NCBI RefSeq assembly: GCF_003253565.1
Contig: NZ_QKUF01000025.1
Coordinates: 35,025-89,221 of the forward strand
Length of the DNA stretch: 54,197 nucleotides
Direction: 5' to 3'
Source of the DNA: Thermosporothrix hazakensis
GTDB lineage: Bacteria > Chloroflexota > Ktedonobacteria > Ktedonobacterales > Ktedonobacteraceae
Shown here: positions 8,228 to 16,116 of the stretch, piece by piece
How the letters are laid out: each line of letters begins with the position of its first letter
Numbering within the stretch: position 1 is the stretch's first letter
The notes under the pieces: generated by a model
Seen by the model: the letters and a program-made list of their open reading frames with translations, nothing else
Databases searched by the model: none
Told to the model about the DNA's origin: nothing
Translations under genes and position numbers: made by a program

Positions 8228-8628
8228 CGAAGCATACACAACACACGCACATCGGCGTGGCCATCGCAAATACCGAACTGCGCCGGGCCATTATTCGCGC
8301 TCTGAAGGACGAAGGGGAAAAGGAGGTACACGAAATTACGCTGCTTTTGCTCGCGCAGGCCGAACATCCCGCCGTTCGCTGCCTGATCGCACAGCTTGAC
8401 TTCCGTCAGAACCCGAGGGGGCTTGCTTGTATTCTGCGAGATCGCGGGATCGAGCCCATTTTTCTGACACCCTCTCTCGATCAGTACAAGCAGTGTCAGG
8501 AAAGTGGTATCGAGGCGCTTTCTATGCCTTTTCATCTCGTTGAATTGTTCGACGCCATCAGGCACACGCGCGCACGCCTGACACAACCAATCTTAACAAG
8601 GACGGTGATGCATGCGCGATCTCAGTGA
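8224..8628 (+). CDS. Degenerate response-regulator receiver-like protein
   Basis: The 134-residue product looks like a CheY-type receiver fold. A beta strand at the start (HIGVAIANTELRRAIIRAL) and an end close to the receiver alpha4-beta5-alpha5 region (SGIEALSMPFHLVELFDAI) fit the usual KPF..EL..AI pattern. The invariant lysine is Met here, and no acidic triad or phosphoacceptor aspartate is evident, so it should not be phosphorylated in the normal way. It overlaps the hydrophilic frame upstream by 4 bases and the tail gene downstream by 17 bases, so it is translated as part of the virion operon. Its job there is unknown. Confidence 0.6.
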   Translation: MTKHTQHTHIGVAIANTELRRAIIRALKDEGEKEVHEITLLLLAQAEHPAVRCLIAQLDFRQNPRGLACILRDRGIEPIFLTPSLDQYKQCQESGIEALSMPFHLVELFDAIRHTRARLTQPILTRTVMHARSQ

Positions 8629-10654
8629 GACCCTACAGGCCGCTATCCGCAGCACGCACCGCGTTCCCGCCCTCGCGCTCACCGTCGAGGATCGTGTGCA
8701 GCATTTCCCGTTGCTTCACGCCCTCGACAACACGGATGACGTGGTGCAAGATGCCTGCATCGCTGCCGACAAGAGCATCATTCGCGTTTGGGTCGATAAC
8801 CCGCCCTCTGGCTCCATTCGCTGCACCTATCGCTACCAGCGCATCACCGATCCCACGCAGCTCAGCCAGTGGCAAAGCTCAACCATCTTCGGCAGCGGCA
8901 CCGATCTCGATCGCGAGGGCGCATGTGCCGTCTCGCTCAATCCCGGCAACATCTTGCGTGCCTTCGGCTTCCGCACGCTCACGAACAATACATCTCAGTT
9001 GCTCGTCTGGACCTCAACGAACAACGGCCAGACCTGGAGCACCAGCCCCACCGTGATCGCCACCTTTAGCCCGAGCGCGAACATCAAGGGCATCTCCAGC
9101 GCGGGCAACAATGACGTCTTCTTCCTGCTTGAGACGACCGCCGGCATTGTGGTTGCCTTCTGCCTCTGGAATGGCTCCGCGTGGAGCGCGCCACAGCAGT
9201 GGAGCAACGTGCCTGCCCTCGCAACCTTCGCCAATGGCAGCGGGCTGGCCGTCGCCTGGCTTGGCGATCGCTACCATCTGGTGATCAGCACCAAAGTCAG
9301 CTTGCTCAACTACTCCTACTGGCCCGGCTCAGGACAGTGGTTCATTCACACCGAGATCCTCGATTCCAGCTATACCGGCACCATTCATCTCTTTCCGCGC
9401 ATCATCTTCGATCCCGGTTCACAGCGCTACTTACTCGCACATATTCAGAACGATAACGGCGTGCGCTCTGGTCTGGTATCACAAACGGTGCGCGTGCGCA
9501 GCGCCACCGATCCACGCTACTGGAGCAACGGGGCCTCCTTCCGTGATGGGCTCCCCGGACGCGGCGTCTCGCTCGTCTCCCGGCCCGACGACGGCGTGTA
9601 CCTCATCACGGCACGGCGCGTCTACCGCTCCCCCCACTTTCGCTATGAGGATGAGAATCAGTTCGCCGTGTTAACCAATGCCCTGCTGAGCTATGAGCGC
9701 GTCGAGCAGCTCAACCAGCCCGCACGCATCGAGATCACGCTTGATAACAGCAACGGGCAATGGAATGATCTCATTGGCTCTCAGACGCGCTACCGGCCCA
9801 TCAACTTCAATGCCTCGCTCTGCCTCTACGAGGGCTATCGCACCAGCTCCGGCGACGAGATCGTACGTACCGGCACCTACCGCATCACGCAGATCGCTCT
9901 TGAACGCGCGCCCAACCGCCACCTGCTCAAGCTGGTCGCTCTCGATCTCTCTCGCCAGCTCGATCACGTCAATCTCCATCAAGATACTATTCCTGGCTTC
10001 GGCGCACGCTACATTATCACGCGCATCTGCTCACGCGCTGGCATCCCCGACCCTGATATTCCGCTCTCCGGTGGCGACCTTGATTCACCCATTCTCTCGT
10101 TTCTCTTGCCCACCGGCCAGCCCATGCGCGCCGCCCTCGATGAGATCTGCATGATCTACCAGCTCAGCTACTTCCTGGATCCCGACGAGCGCCTGCACTT
10201 TCGCTTCCTGCCCGCCGATGAGGCCCCCGTCTGGTCCTTTCAGCCCGAGCTCGAAACCGTCACCTTTACCAGCAACGCCGATCGCGCTAACCACGTGATC
10301 GTCTCAGGACGCGCCGCCTTCAGCAGCTCAGCTACCGTCAACGGCGAAGCCTACGACGAAGCCAACGTGCATCACACCGGCATCGAGCGCCTCGCCTATC
10401 GCGCCGATCCCAAGATCAACGGCTCGGACCGCTGCACTGCCGCTGCCCTTTCCCTGCTCAATGAGCAACGCACACTCGCGATGCAGCGCGTCCTCACCGT
10501 CCCCTATCACCCCGGACTCGAACCCGGCGACGTCATCAGCGTGAGCGACCCACGCAGCGCCTCCACTGGCAACGTGCGTATCGTCCGCCTCGATTCACGC
10601 TATGACCGCGCCTCCGCAACGTACGCTCATCGCCTGCACTGCTCCGGTACGTGA
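8612..10654 (+). CDS. Large phage tail hub-like protein
   Basis: This 680-residue protein begins with AAGGA 9 bases before ATG. Residues about 1-340 have repeating beta elements with an Asp-box-like STNNGQTWS near residue 131, suggesting a beta-propeller. The rest resembles the tail hub and baseplate proteins of siphophages and late-control D proteins, with PARIEITLDNSNGQW, a fold in the middle rich in LLKLVALD and LLPTGQPMRAALDEIC, and a C-terminal PGLEPGDVISVSDP domain. It would form part of the tail tip or baseplate and could bind a cell-surface sugar through the propeller. It is the last intact gene of the operon. Confidence 0.7.
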   Translation: MRDLSETLQAAIRSTHRVPALALTVEDRVQHFPLLHALDNTDDVVQDACIAADKSIIRVWVDNPPSGSIRCTYRYQRITDPTQLSQWQSSTIFGSGTDLDREGACAVSLNPGNILRAFGFRTLTNNTSQLLVWTSTNNGQTWSTSPTVIATFSPSANIKGISSAGNNDVFFLLETTAGIVVAFCLWNGSAWSAPQQWSNVPALATFANGSGLAVAWLGDRYHLVISTKVSLLNYSYWPGSGQWFIHTEILDSSYTGTIHLFPRIIFDPGSQRYLLAHIQNDNGVRSGLVSQTVRVRSATDPRYWSNGASFRDGLPGRGVSLVSRPDDGVYLITARRVYRSPHFRYEDENQFAVLTNALLSYERVEQLNQPARIEITLDNSNGQWNDLIGSQTRYRPINFNASLCLYEGYRTSSGDEIVRTGTYRITQIALERAPNRHLLKLVALDLSRQLDHVNLHQDTIPGFGARYIITRICSRAGIPDPDIPLSGGDLDSPILSFLLPTGQPMRAALDEICMIYQLSYFLDPDERLHFRFLPADEAPVWSFQPELETVTFTSNADRANHVIVSGRAAFSSSATVNGEAYDEANVHHTGIERLAYRADPKINGSDRCTAAALSLLNEQRTLAMQRVLTVPYHPGLEPGDVISVSDPRSASTGNVRIVRLDSRYDRASATYAHRLHCSGT

Positions 10655-10677
10655 GGAAGGAGATCGCAATGTCATAA
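10655..10677 (+). other. Orphan ribosome site with a two-codon frame
   Basis: Directly after the tail gene, AAGGAG (10657-10662) is followed 6 bases later by ATG TCA TAA (10669-10677). A strong ribosome site with an immediate stop suggests that the next gene of the phage operon was lost, or a decoy or coupling signal. No phage gene follows. Confidence 0.4.
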
Positions 10678-10752
10678 CATTCAGCAGAAAACAAACAACT
10701 GAATACAAAGAAATATTGATACCAGCTCAATACAGACAGGAAGCCAGCTCAT

Positions 10753-11603
10753 TCACCAACGCGTCGCACTCTCGCTTCTGTTTAAGGAGGAGATCACTTC
10801 GAGCGCATGTGTTTCCGTATCGAGCAGGGCCGGTGTCCCGGCTTCAAGGGCGCTCAATGGCTCAGGTCTGCGGAGTGTACGCGTCTTTCCAGGCATGGAG
10901 AGGCCCAGAAACATTGTTCTCCCTGCTGTCTGGCGCGGCCCGATTAGATGGTGCAGGTGCCCGGCCAGATAATAGCAGGATTGTAACCGCTCTACCAATG
11001 CGCTCACTTGAGTGGAACCCTGAGTCTGGCCGAAAAAGCCCTTGCTGATGCCATAGGGTGGTTCATGTGTGAGCAGGACGTCCAGCGAAGCAGGATCGGC
11101 GTGAAGCAGGCGCTCATAACGCACGGTTATCATGCTCGGTTCCTTGCTTCTCTGGTGCATCCGGCTGCTCAACACCTCCAAAAACCGCTAGCTTGATCCC
11201 ATCGCATTCCAGCATCGCCTGGAGCATAGTGGAACAGGCCAAAGGGATCAACAGGAATCAGCTCCGTCTGGACACCACCCGAGAGCTTACGGAGCCATGC
11301 TATCTCATCACGATCGCCACGAAGAAAGATAAGTGGTAGAGATAGCCTCTGTTTTACGTCTCGAAGCCGCTGCGCTAGCTCCCGTTATGCTTTCATGACA
11401 TGGAGAAAATCTAGCTCGGCGGGATCGTTGCCCGCGAATCGAAGGAATATGACAGGATAGCGGATCATGGTTTCCAGGCGTTTCACTCCAAAATCACCAG
11501 GCTGAACAATCATCCCTACTGGTAGGCGCCCCTGTAAAGCCAGGACAACAGCTAGCAGGTGATAGGCCCGGCCATGAATATCGTCGCAGAAAGCACCCTT
11601 CAT
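10753..11603 (-). pseudogene. Broken calcineurin-like metallophosphoesterase
   Basis: Three consecutive minus-strand segments read as one phosphoesterase. Segment 11603-11388 has the N-terminal metal motifs (CDDIHG and QPGDFG) behind a good ribosome site (AGGAG, 6 bases). An in-frame TAA at 11387-11385 ends it, yet the same frame continues with RLSLPLIFLRGDRDE, the GNHD-like motif. At a five-A run (11180-11184, T on the coding strand) the frame shifts by one base, and 11181-10753 carries DVLLTHEPP and the AGHLHH metal motif. One nonsense change and one homopolymer deletion therefore separate three parts of a gene of about 283 codons. Sequencing error could explain the indel but less easily the stop. 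Confidence 0.8.
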
Positions 11604-11911
11604 AAGTTACTCCTTCTACTCTTTATTCAGTAACTTTCAGCACATTTTATCAGGATAAATGGAACAAGATCGACTGGCAAATGAGCCGATCTAAAGACAT
11701 AAATTGACATATAGCAGGGATAAAATGAGCAAAAGTGTAATAAATAAGACAAAGCACACTATCAGGAGCGAAGTTAAAAATCGTAATGGCTGCACCACAT
11801 CTGCACCAGAGCGACCAGCCTCATGAATCGCTTCTGTCTCCTCCTCCATCGCGCCTCTTGTGGAGAGGGAAGCAGTCTTCTACATCTTCTACATATTCCC
11901 TTCAAATAATG
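11604..11911. other. AT-rich intergenic stretch
   Basis: This space separates the divergent phosphoesterase pseudogene and the PH-domain gene. It is richer in A and T than its neighbours, and no gene or clear repeat was found. Confidence 0.5.
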
Positions 11912-11940
11912 CAGACAAACACCTATGGTTGCGGTATAAT
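11912..11940 (+). promoter_or_regulatory. Promoter of the PH-domain gene
   Basis: CAGACA (11912-11917), 17 bases and a perfect TATAAT (11935-11940) precede the gene by 40 bases. Confidence 0.5.
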
Positions 11941-11979
11941 ACAGCGCAAGTAAGCGAGAAGGCACACCCGGAGGATACT

Positions 11980-12489
11980 ATGCAAGACGAAACCGTCCTT
12001 TTTCAGAGTAAGTACAGCAAAGCTATTTTTTATCGGCCCTTGATCCTTTTTGGAATTTGTCTCATTGTTTTTCTTGTTGTTATAATTGTTCCACCCAATG
12101 CAGCATTAAGTAGCTTCTTCCTCCTCTCGTTCGTTGGCATGATATATACGCTGGTGAATTTCCTCATCCGAATATTGCGCTATATGCAAAACACGTTTGT
12201 CGTTACAGATCAGCGCGTTATCGTCACAACACGAGGGAAAGAGATGTATCTTCCTCTTAATCGCATCAAAGAGGTTGAACGGGATAGTAAGAATAAATTC
12301 CCTTTTCCGTTTCATATCCACACATTGCGTATTTATGGAGTCGGAGGGAGCAAGGCCGTATATCATGAGGTCGAAAACGACGAGGAAATGCGGCAGGTGA
12401 TCGAGGGGCTTCTGAAAAAGGAACCTGAGGAAATGCGGCAGGTGATCGAGGGGCTTCTGAAAAAGGAACCTAAGGCAAACGCCGGCTAA
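11980..12489 (+). CDS. Bacterial PH-domain membrane protein with duplicated C-terminus
   Basis: The 169-residue product has two hydrophobic hairpin helices (about 20-75) followed by a YdbS/DUF304-type PH domain: FVVTDQRVIVTTRGKEMYLP, then RIKEVERD. The ATG at 11980 follows GGAGG by 5 bases; the longer frame upstream would include the promoter. The last 35 residues hold the 15-residue unit EEMRQVIEGLLKKEP twice in tandem, encoded by an almost unchanged 45-bp duplication. Proteins of this class sit in the membrane with the PH domain in the cytoplasm; no specific ligand can be assigned. Confidence 0.8.
   Translation: MQDETVLFQSKYSKAIFYRPLILFGICLIVFLVVIIVPPNAALSSFFLLSFVGMIYTLVNFLIRILRYMQNTFVVTDQRVIVTTRGKEMYLPLNRIKEVERDSKNKFPFPFHIHTLRIYGVGGSKAVYHEVENDEEMRQVIEGLLKKEPEEMRQVIEGLLKKEPKANAG
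12382..12471 (+). repeat. 45-bp tandem duplication inside a gene
   Basis: Two adjacent 45-base copies (12382-12426 and 12427-12471) are identical as read and keep the frame. The absence of differences points to a recent slippage or unequal crossover event. Confidence 0.9.
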
Positions 12490-12673
12490 ACGCGCTTCTA
12501 TGGCGCTCGCACACTCCCTTTACCAGGAGAAGGGCGATCTCTTCAATATACACAAACATCGATCTATACGGTATACTGCATCCGGGCTTGCAGCCTACCT
12601 CTTCTGGCTGCATCAACCATATAGATAGAAAAGCATTCCTGTGAAGATTGTTTGTGTATAGTAAAGGGAGTAT

Positions 12674-13834
12674 ATGTTTCGTCAATATTCACTGCCAATC
12701 ATTGTTGCACTGTTACTCTTCCCGTTCCTTGCGTTTATAGTGCTGATCCCGTTTGCATTTCGTACATATAGACAATTTGGTCAGCTTCCCCGCTGGCGAA
12801 CGTTCGTCTTCTATACCTTCATCTACTATAGCTTAACCATGTGCCTGTATATTATTCTCCCGCTACCACAAATTACACCAGATTTTTGTACAATCTATCA
12901 AAAATCTATGCAACTTCGGCCCTTCAACTTCATAAATGATATTGCCAGAGAGGTCCCAGCGTGGACAGCACGCAATGTCCTCACCAGCGGGGCATTTCTG
13001 CAAATCTTCTTCAATATATTGCTCTTTGTGCCATTTGGTATCTACATGCATTATTATTTCGAGCGCTCTTTTCTCTTTACGACGCTCCTCGGGTTCGGCA
13101 TCTCGCTCGCCTTCGAGACCACGCAGCTCACCGGCATCTGGTACCTGTATCCCTGCCCCTATCGCCTGTTCGACGTCGATGACCTGATTGTCAACACCTT
13201 CGGCGCGATGCTCGGGTACGGCGTCGGGTACATGTTCCTCCTGTTGCCCTCGCCACGCGGAAAGAGAGCAACCAGCATGCTGCGAGTGCGGGTCTCCCGC
13301 CGCTTCCTTGCCTGGTTCTTCGACCTCTCTTTTATCTCTATTCTAAGCCTTATTGCATTCCTTGCTGTGATGATTATCTTCTACACGCTTACAGATATTC
13401 ATCCCTCAGTTACTCCTTATGCACAGCTTATTCTGCAAGCTTTCACCTGGTTTTTCTCCTTCATCGACTTTTTGATCTTACCACTGCTATTACGCGGATC
13501 AACCATCGGTAAATATATTGTTGGTATCACCCTTGATGACAATCAATTCCGTAAGCCACGGTTCCATCACTTTTTTCTCTACTATGCATCGTATATGTTA
13601 CCGCTTACAACGCTTGGAGTCGTTAATGAATATCTTGCTGTTTCCGGTAAGCAACACCTTTCAGATACATCAGTATTGCTACTTCACCTCGGGCTCTCTC
13701 TGCTGTACATCGCGCCGATGATCCTGCGCAAAGATATGCGACCCAGCCTGGGACATATTCTTTCACGCACACATGATGCAGTGATCGAGTCAGAGTGCTA
13801 TACCGTGCCGCTGTCTTATTACCGAGAGGCGTAG
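12674..13834 (+). CDS. VanZ-like / RDD fusion membrane protein
   Basis: The 386-residue protein starts 6 bases after AAAGGGAG. The N-terminal half matches the VanZ family: about five membrane segments with NFINDIA, FFNILLFVPFGIY and SLAFETTQLTG followed by RLFDVDDLIVNTFGAMLGY, the family's best conserved block. The C-terminal half (about 205-375) is an RDD domain: RRFLAWFFDLSFI, then GSTIGKYIVGI. The exact role of either domain is poorly known; VanZ of enterococci confers mild teicoplanin resistance. A hairpin follows the gene at 13866-13897. Confidence 0.87.
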   Translation: MFRQYSLPIIVALLLFPFLAFIVLIPFAFRTYRQFGQLPRWRTFVFYTFIYYSLTMCLYIILPLPQITPDFCTIYQKSMQLRPFNFINDIAREVPAWTARNVLTSGAFLQIFFNILLFVPFGIYMHYYFERSFLFTTLLGFGISLAFETTQLTGIWYLYPCPYRLFDVDDLIVNTFGAMLGYGVGYMFLLLPSPRGKRATSMLRVRVSRRFLAWFFDLSFISILSLIAFLAVMIIFYTLTDIHPSVTPYAQLILQAFTWFFSFIDFLILPLLLRGSTIGKYIVGITLDDNQFRKPRFHHFFLYYASYMLPLTTLGVVNEYLAVSGKQHLSDTSVLLLHLGLSLLYIAPMILRKDMRPSLGHILSRTHDAVIESECYTVPLSYYREA

Positions 13835-13865
13835 TATCAGGGCGCACTCATTCTCCTTTTAGCTG

Positions 13866-13897
13866 AAAAGGGTCGGCATCTCTTCTGTCGGCCCTTT
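13866..13897 (+). terminator. Hairpin after the VanZ-RDD gene
   Basis: AAAGGG and CCCTTT flank a GU-tolerant stem around a 7-base loop, 32 bases after the stop codon. The following T tract is short. Confidence 0.5.
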
Positions 13898-14043
13898 CCG
13901 AGTGTTTTCCCATTTCTACCGGCTCCACCTCACTCCACAAAACACCATCGATTTTTCTGCTCGTCTGGCTTCTTGCTTTTCGTTGCACCCTCGCACTATA
14001 ATAAGTGCAGGACGTTCTTTCGTTTCGAGAAAGGAGGAACGCG

Positions 14044-14445
14044 ATGAGAACGATTCAACGAATTGAAGCGGTAACTGGTCTCATTGCGGGCTTGCTCGGA
14101 CTGGTGCTACTGGCTTATGTGCTTTTCGGCCCAAGCTACCAATTTTTAAGTAGTCCAGATGGAGGAAGTGGCAGGGCATCGCTCTTGCAAGCCGGCATTT
14201 CACCTCTCGCAATTGTGTCGCTCAGCCTGCTTGCTCTGGTGCTGCTCGGGATCGTGTTTGGTTCAATACAACATAGTCGGACAGCGGCTTCAGGCTGGCG
14301 CTGGCTGCTAGTCTGCTCGGTTCTGCTCCTTGTCATCCTGAACATCCTGTCACTGCCGAGTATTGGCCTGTGGCTCATCCCGGTTACACTGCTCGCGCTT
14401 CTCACGCTTGGCTTATCGCTCACGAGGGCCCAGCAGGCAGCCTGA
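14044..14445 (+). CDS. Small integral membrane protein, 133 residues
   Basis: AAAGGAGG lies 7 bases before ATG 14044, which decides the start over an upstream frame. Four hydrophobic helices are visible, at about 10-32, 52-76, 85-103 and 105-125, the last two close together. There are no charged residues within the helices and no known motif. The gene stands alone between two hairpins, so it is probably monocistronic. Function is unknown. Confidence 0.7.
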   Translation: MRTIQRIEAVTGLIAGLLGLVLLAYVLFGPSYQFLSSPDGGSGRASLLQAGISPLAIVSLSLLALVLLGIVFGSIQHSRTAASGWRWLLVCSVLLLVILNILSLPSIGLWLIPVTLLALLTLGLSLTRAQQAA

Positions 14446-14457
14446 ACACGGTTTTTC

Positions 14458-14479
14458 GAGGGACGTTTGCGCGTCCCTC
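14458..14479. terminator. Stem-loop after the membrane-protein gene
   Basis: GAGGGACG and CGTCCCTC form a perfect 8-bp stem with a 6-base loop, 12 bases after the stop. No T tract follows on the plus strand. Confidence 0.4.
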
Positions 14480-14660
14480 ATGACCGAGGCAGGACAAAAG
14501 TCCTGCTTCAGCGCGATAATGTCTTGACGCGCTAGAGGCCCATCCTTCTCTTTCTCCGGAAAAGCTGTGCAGAAATTCGGCCCCATACGTTTAAATAAAG
14601 GTATGAAGGAACATCTCTCTTCTTCTATAACCTGAAGGAGATTCTAGAATTGGAGGAACT

Positions 14661-15434
14661 ATGGGCCAACGCGAGACTGTAGCGGAGCACCAGCAGGTAC
14701 GCGATCTCTATATAAATGGTGAATATCTGCGCAAGAATCCCGGCTGGCATACAGAGGCCGCACCCTGGAAGGCACGCGCAATTCTCCAGATGCTTCGGCG
14801 AAACCGGCTCGATGTACGCTCCGTTGGCGATATAGGCTGCGGGAGTGGCGAAATTCTGCGTCTTTTGCAGCGCTCTTTATCCCCGGAATGCACCTTTCAT
14901 GGCTATGAGATCTCGCCTCAAGCATACGAGCTGGCAAAAGAACGCGAAAACGAGCGCCTTCATTTCCATCTGGCCGATTTTCGTTATGAGCAGGATGCCT
15001 CGTTCGACCTGCTCTTATTGATCGATGTCATTCAACATATTGAAGATTGCTACGGCTATCTTCGCGACATCCAGCCGCGCAGTACATATACACTCTTTCA
15101 ATTCCCGATCGATATTACCGCGCAATCTGTGATCCGCAATCAGCTTATCACGTTTCATCGAAACTACGGACACATCCACTTTTTTGATAAATCGCTTGCA
15201 CTCAAATTCGTGCGAGACTGCGGGTATGAGATCCTTGATGTTCGGTATACGCTTCCACCTTTAATGACACGACGTTTCCCCAGGAACCCGCTTCAGTGGC
15301 CACGTTATACCGCACAGTTTCTCTGGCGGGCGCTGCGCCGCCTCCCTGGATGGCTACTTTATCAATTCAATCCTGATCTCGCGGTCCGCCTTTTGAGCGG
15401 CTGGCGGCTGATGGTGCTCGCTCACAGGCCTTAA
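14661..15434 (+). CDS. Class I SAM-dependent methyltransferase
   Basis: The 257-residue product has the methyltransferase motif I VGDIGCGSGE (about 55-64), an acidic residue at the end of strand 2 (FHGYEISPQAYE), and DLLLLIDVIQHIEDCYGYL as the motif around strand 4. A cluster of basic and aromatic residues at the C-terminus (RALRRLPGWLLYQFNPDLA) could lie on the membrane surface. GGAGG is 4 bases before the ATG. It resembles the methyltransferases of surface-polysaccharide clusters, but no such neighbours are present, so the substrate is open. Confidence 0.87.
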   Translation: MGQRETVAEHQQVRDLYINGEYLRKNPGWHTEAAPWKARAILQMLRRNRLDVRSVGDIGCGSGEILRLLQRSLSPECTFHGYEISPQAYELAKERENERLHFHLADFRYEQDASFDLLLLIDVIQHIEDCYGYLRDIQPRSTYTLFQFPIDITAQSVIRNQLITFHRNYGHIHFFDKSLALKFVRDCGYEILDVRYTLPPLMTRRFPRNPLQWPRYTAQFLWRALRRLPGWLLYQFNPDLAVRLLSGWRLMVLAHRP

Positions 15435-15569
15435 CGCCTTCTGGGAAGAGAGCAGGCAAGATCTCTCTTCCCATCATTCCTGTTATACATCTCCCTATTT
15501 CTTACCCCCTACAATGTGCTATACTCAAGATATGATTCCTCATTTCTCTTCTACGCGAAAGGATGTAGT

Positions 15570-16037
15570 ATGCACAAGAAGATGCTCTTTCATAGTGTTC
15601 TGCTTGGAGCGTTGTTGACTGCTTTCGCCATCTTCGGCAACCTGCCAGCCAGGAGCGCGGCCATCAATACGGTCATCCAACACGAAAACATGCCGGCTAT
15701 CAAGCCGCAGCGGGACGCAGTTCCTGCCTTCACCCTTCGCCAGGTCACCGAGTACCTGAAAACGCAGCCTGAAGGACAGGATCCGCGCTACACGCTGAAG
15801 CAAGCACTCTTTGTTTCTCCCGACCGTCTGAACGCCATATTCCATAATGCCTTCTTCGACAACAATACCCGCGCCACATCAAAACTCTATTGTTACATCG
15901 AATTTCAGACAGATAAACCGATCAATGCGCTTATCTCTGTATCACCTGATGTGAAGCAGGTGCCGCAACTCACCCGCACCTTCTTTGTCTTTGATGCAGA
16001 GACCGGTAACCTGATCGCCCGAGGCGGCTTCGCCTGA
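15570..16037 (+). CDS. Secreted hypothetical protein
   Basis: AAAGGA stands 8 bases before ATG 15570. The 155-residue product starts with a signal peptide (MHKKM, then a hydrophobic stretch to about residue 27, ending near ARSA). The mature part has a helical N-terminal half and a beta-rich C-terminal half that contains SKLYCYIEFQT and a single cysteine. No known domain is recognised. A hairpin follows the gene. Confidence 0.65.
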   Translation: MHKKMLFHSVLLGALLTAFAIFGNLPARSAAINTVIQHENMPAIKPQRDAVPAFTLRQVTEYLKTQPEGQDPRYTLKQALFVSPDRLNAIFHNAFFDNNTRATSKLYCYIEFQTDKPINALISVSPDVKQVPQLTRTFFVFDAETGNLIARGGFA

Positions 16038-16038
16038 T

Positions 16039-16080
16039 CTTCCTGATATTCGATATATAGAAGAATCAGGAAGCAAAAAA
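16039..16080 (+). terminator. Terminator of the secreted-protein gene
   Basis: CTTCCTGAT (from 16039) and ATCAGGAAG (to 16073) form a stem directly after the stop codon; the next bases are C and a run of A. Confidence 0.45.
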
Positions 16081-16113
16081 GCAGGTCGGGTATTGCTACT
16101 CGACCTGTCTGCT
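16075..16113 (-). terminator. Intrinsic terminator of the GH3 gene
   Basis: Read on the minus strand, a stem of about 12 bp around a TTGC-type loop (16081-16113) is followed by six T residues (16080-16075), just after the GH3 stop at 16117. It may serve both strands. Confidence 0.75.
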
Positions 16114-16116
16114 TGA

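Noticed and set aside
4723..10654. Complete inducible prophage or phage tail-like bacteriocin
   Set aside because: No integrase, terminase, portal, sheath, tube, tape measure or lysis genes are present in the window.
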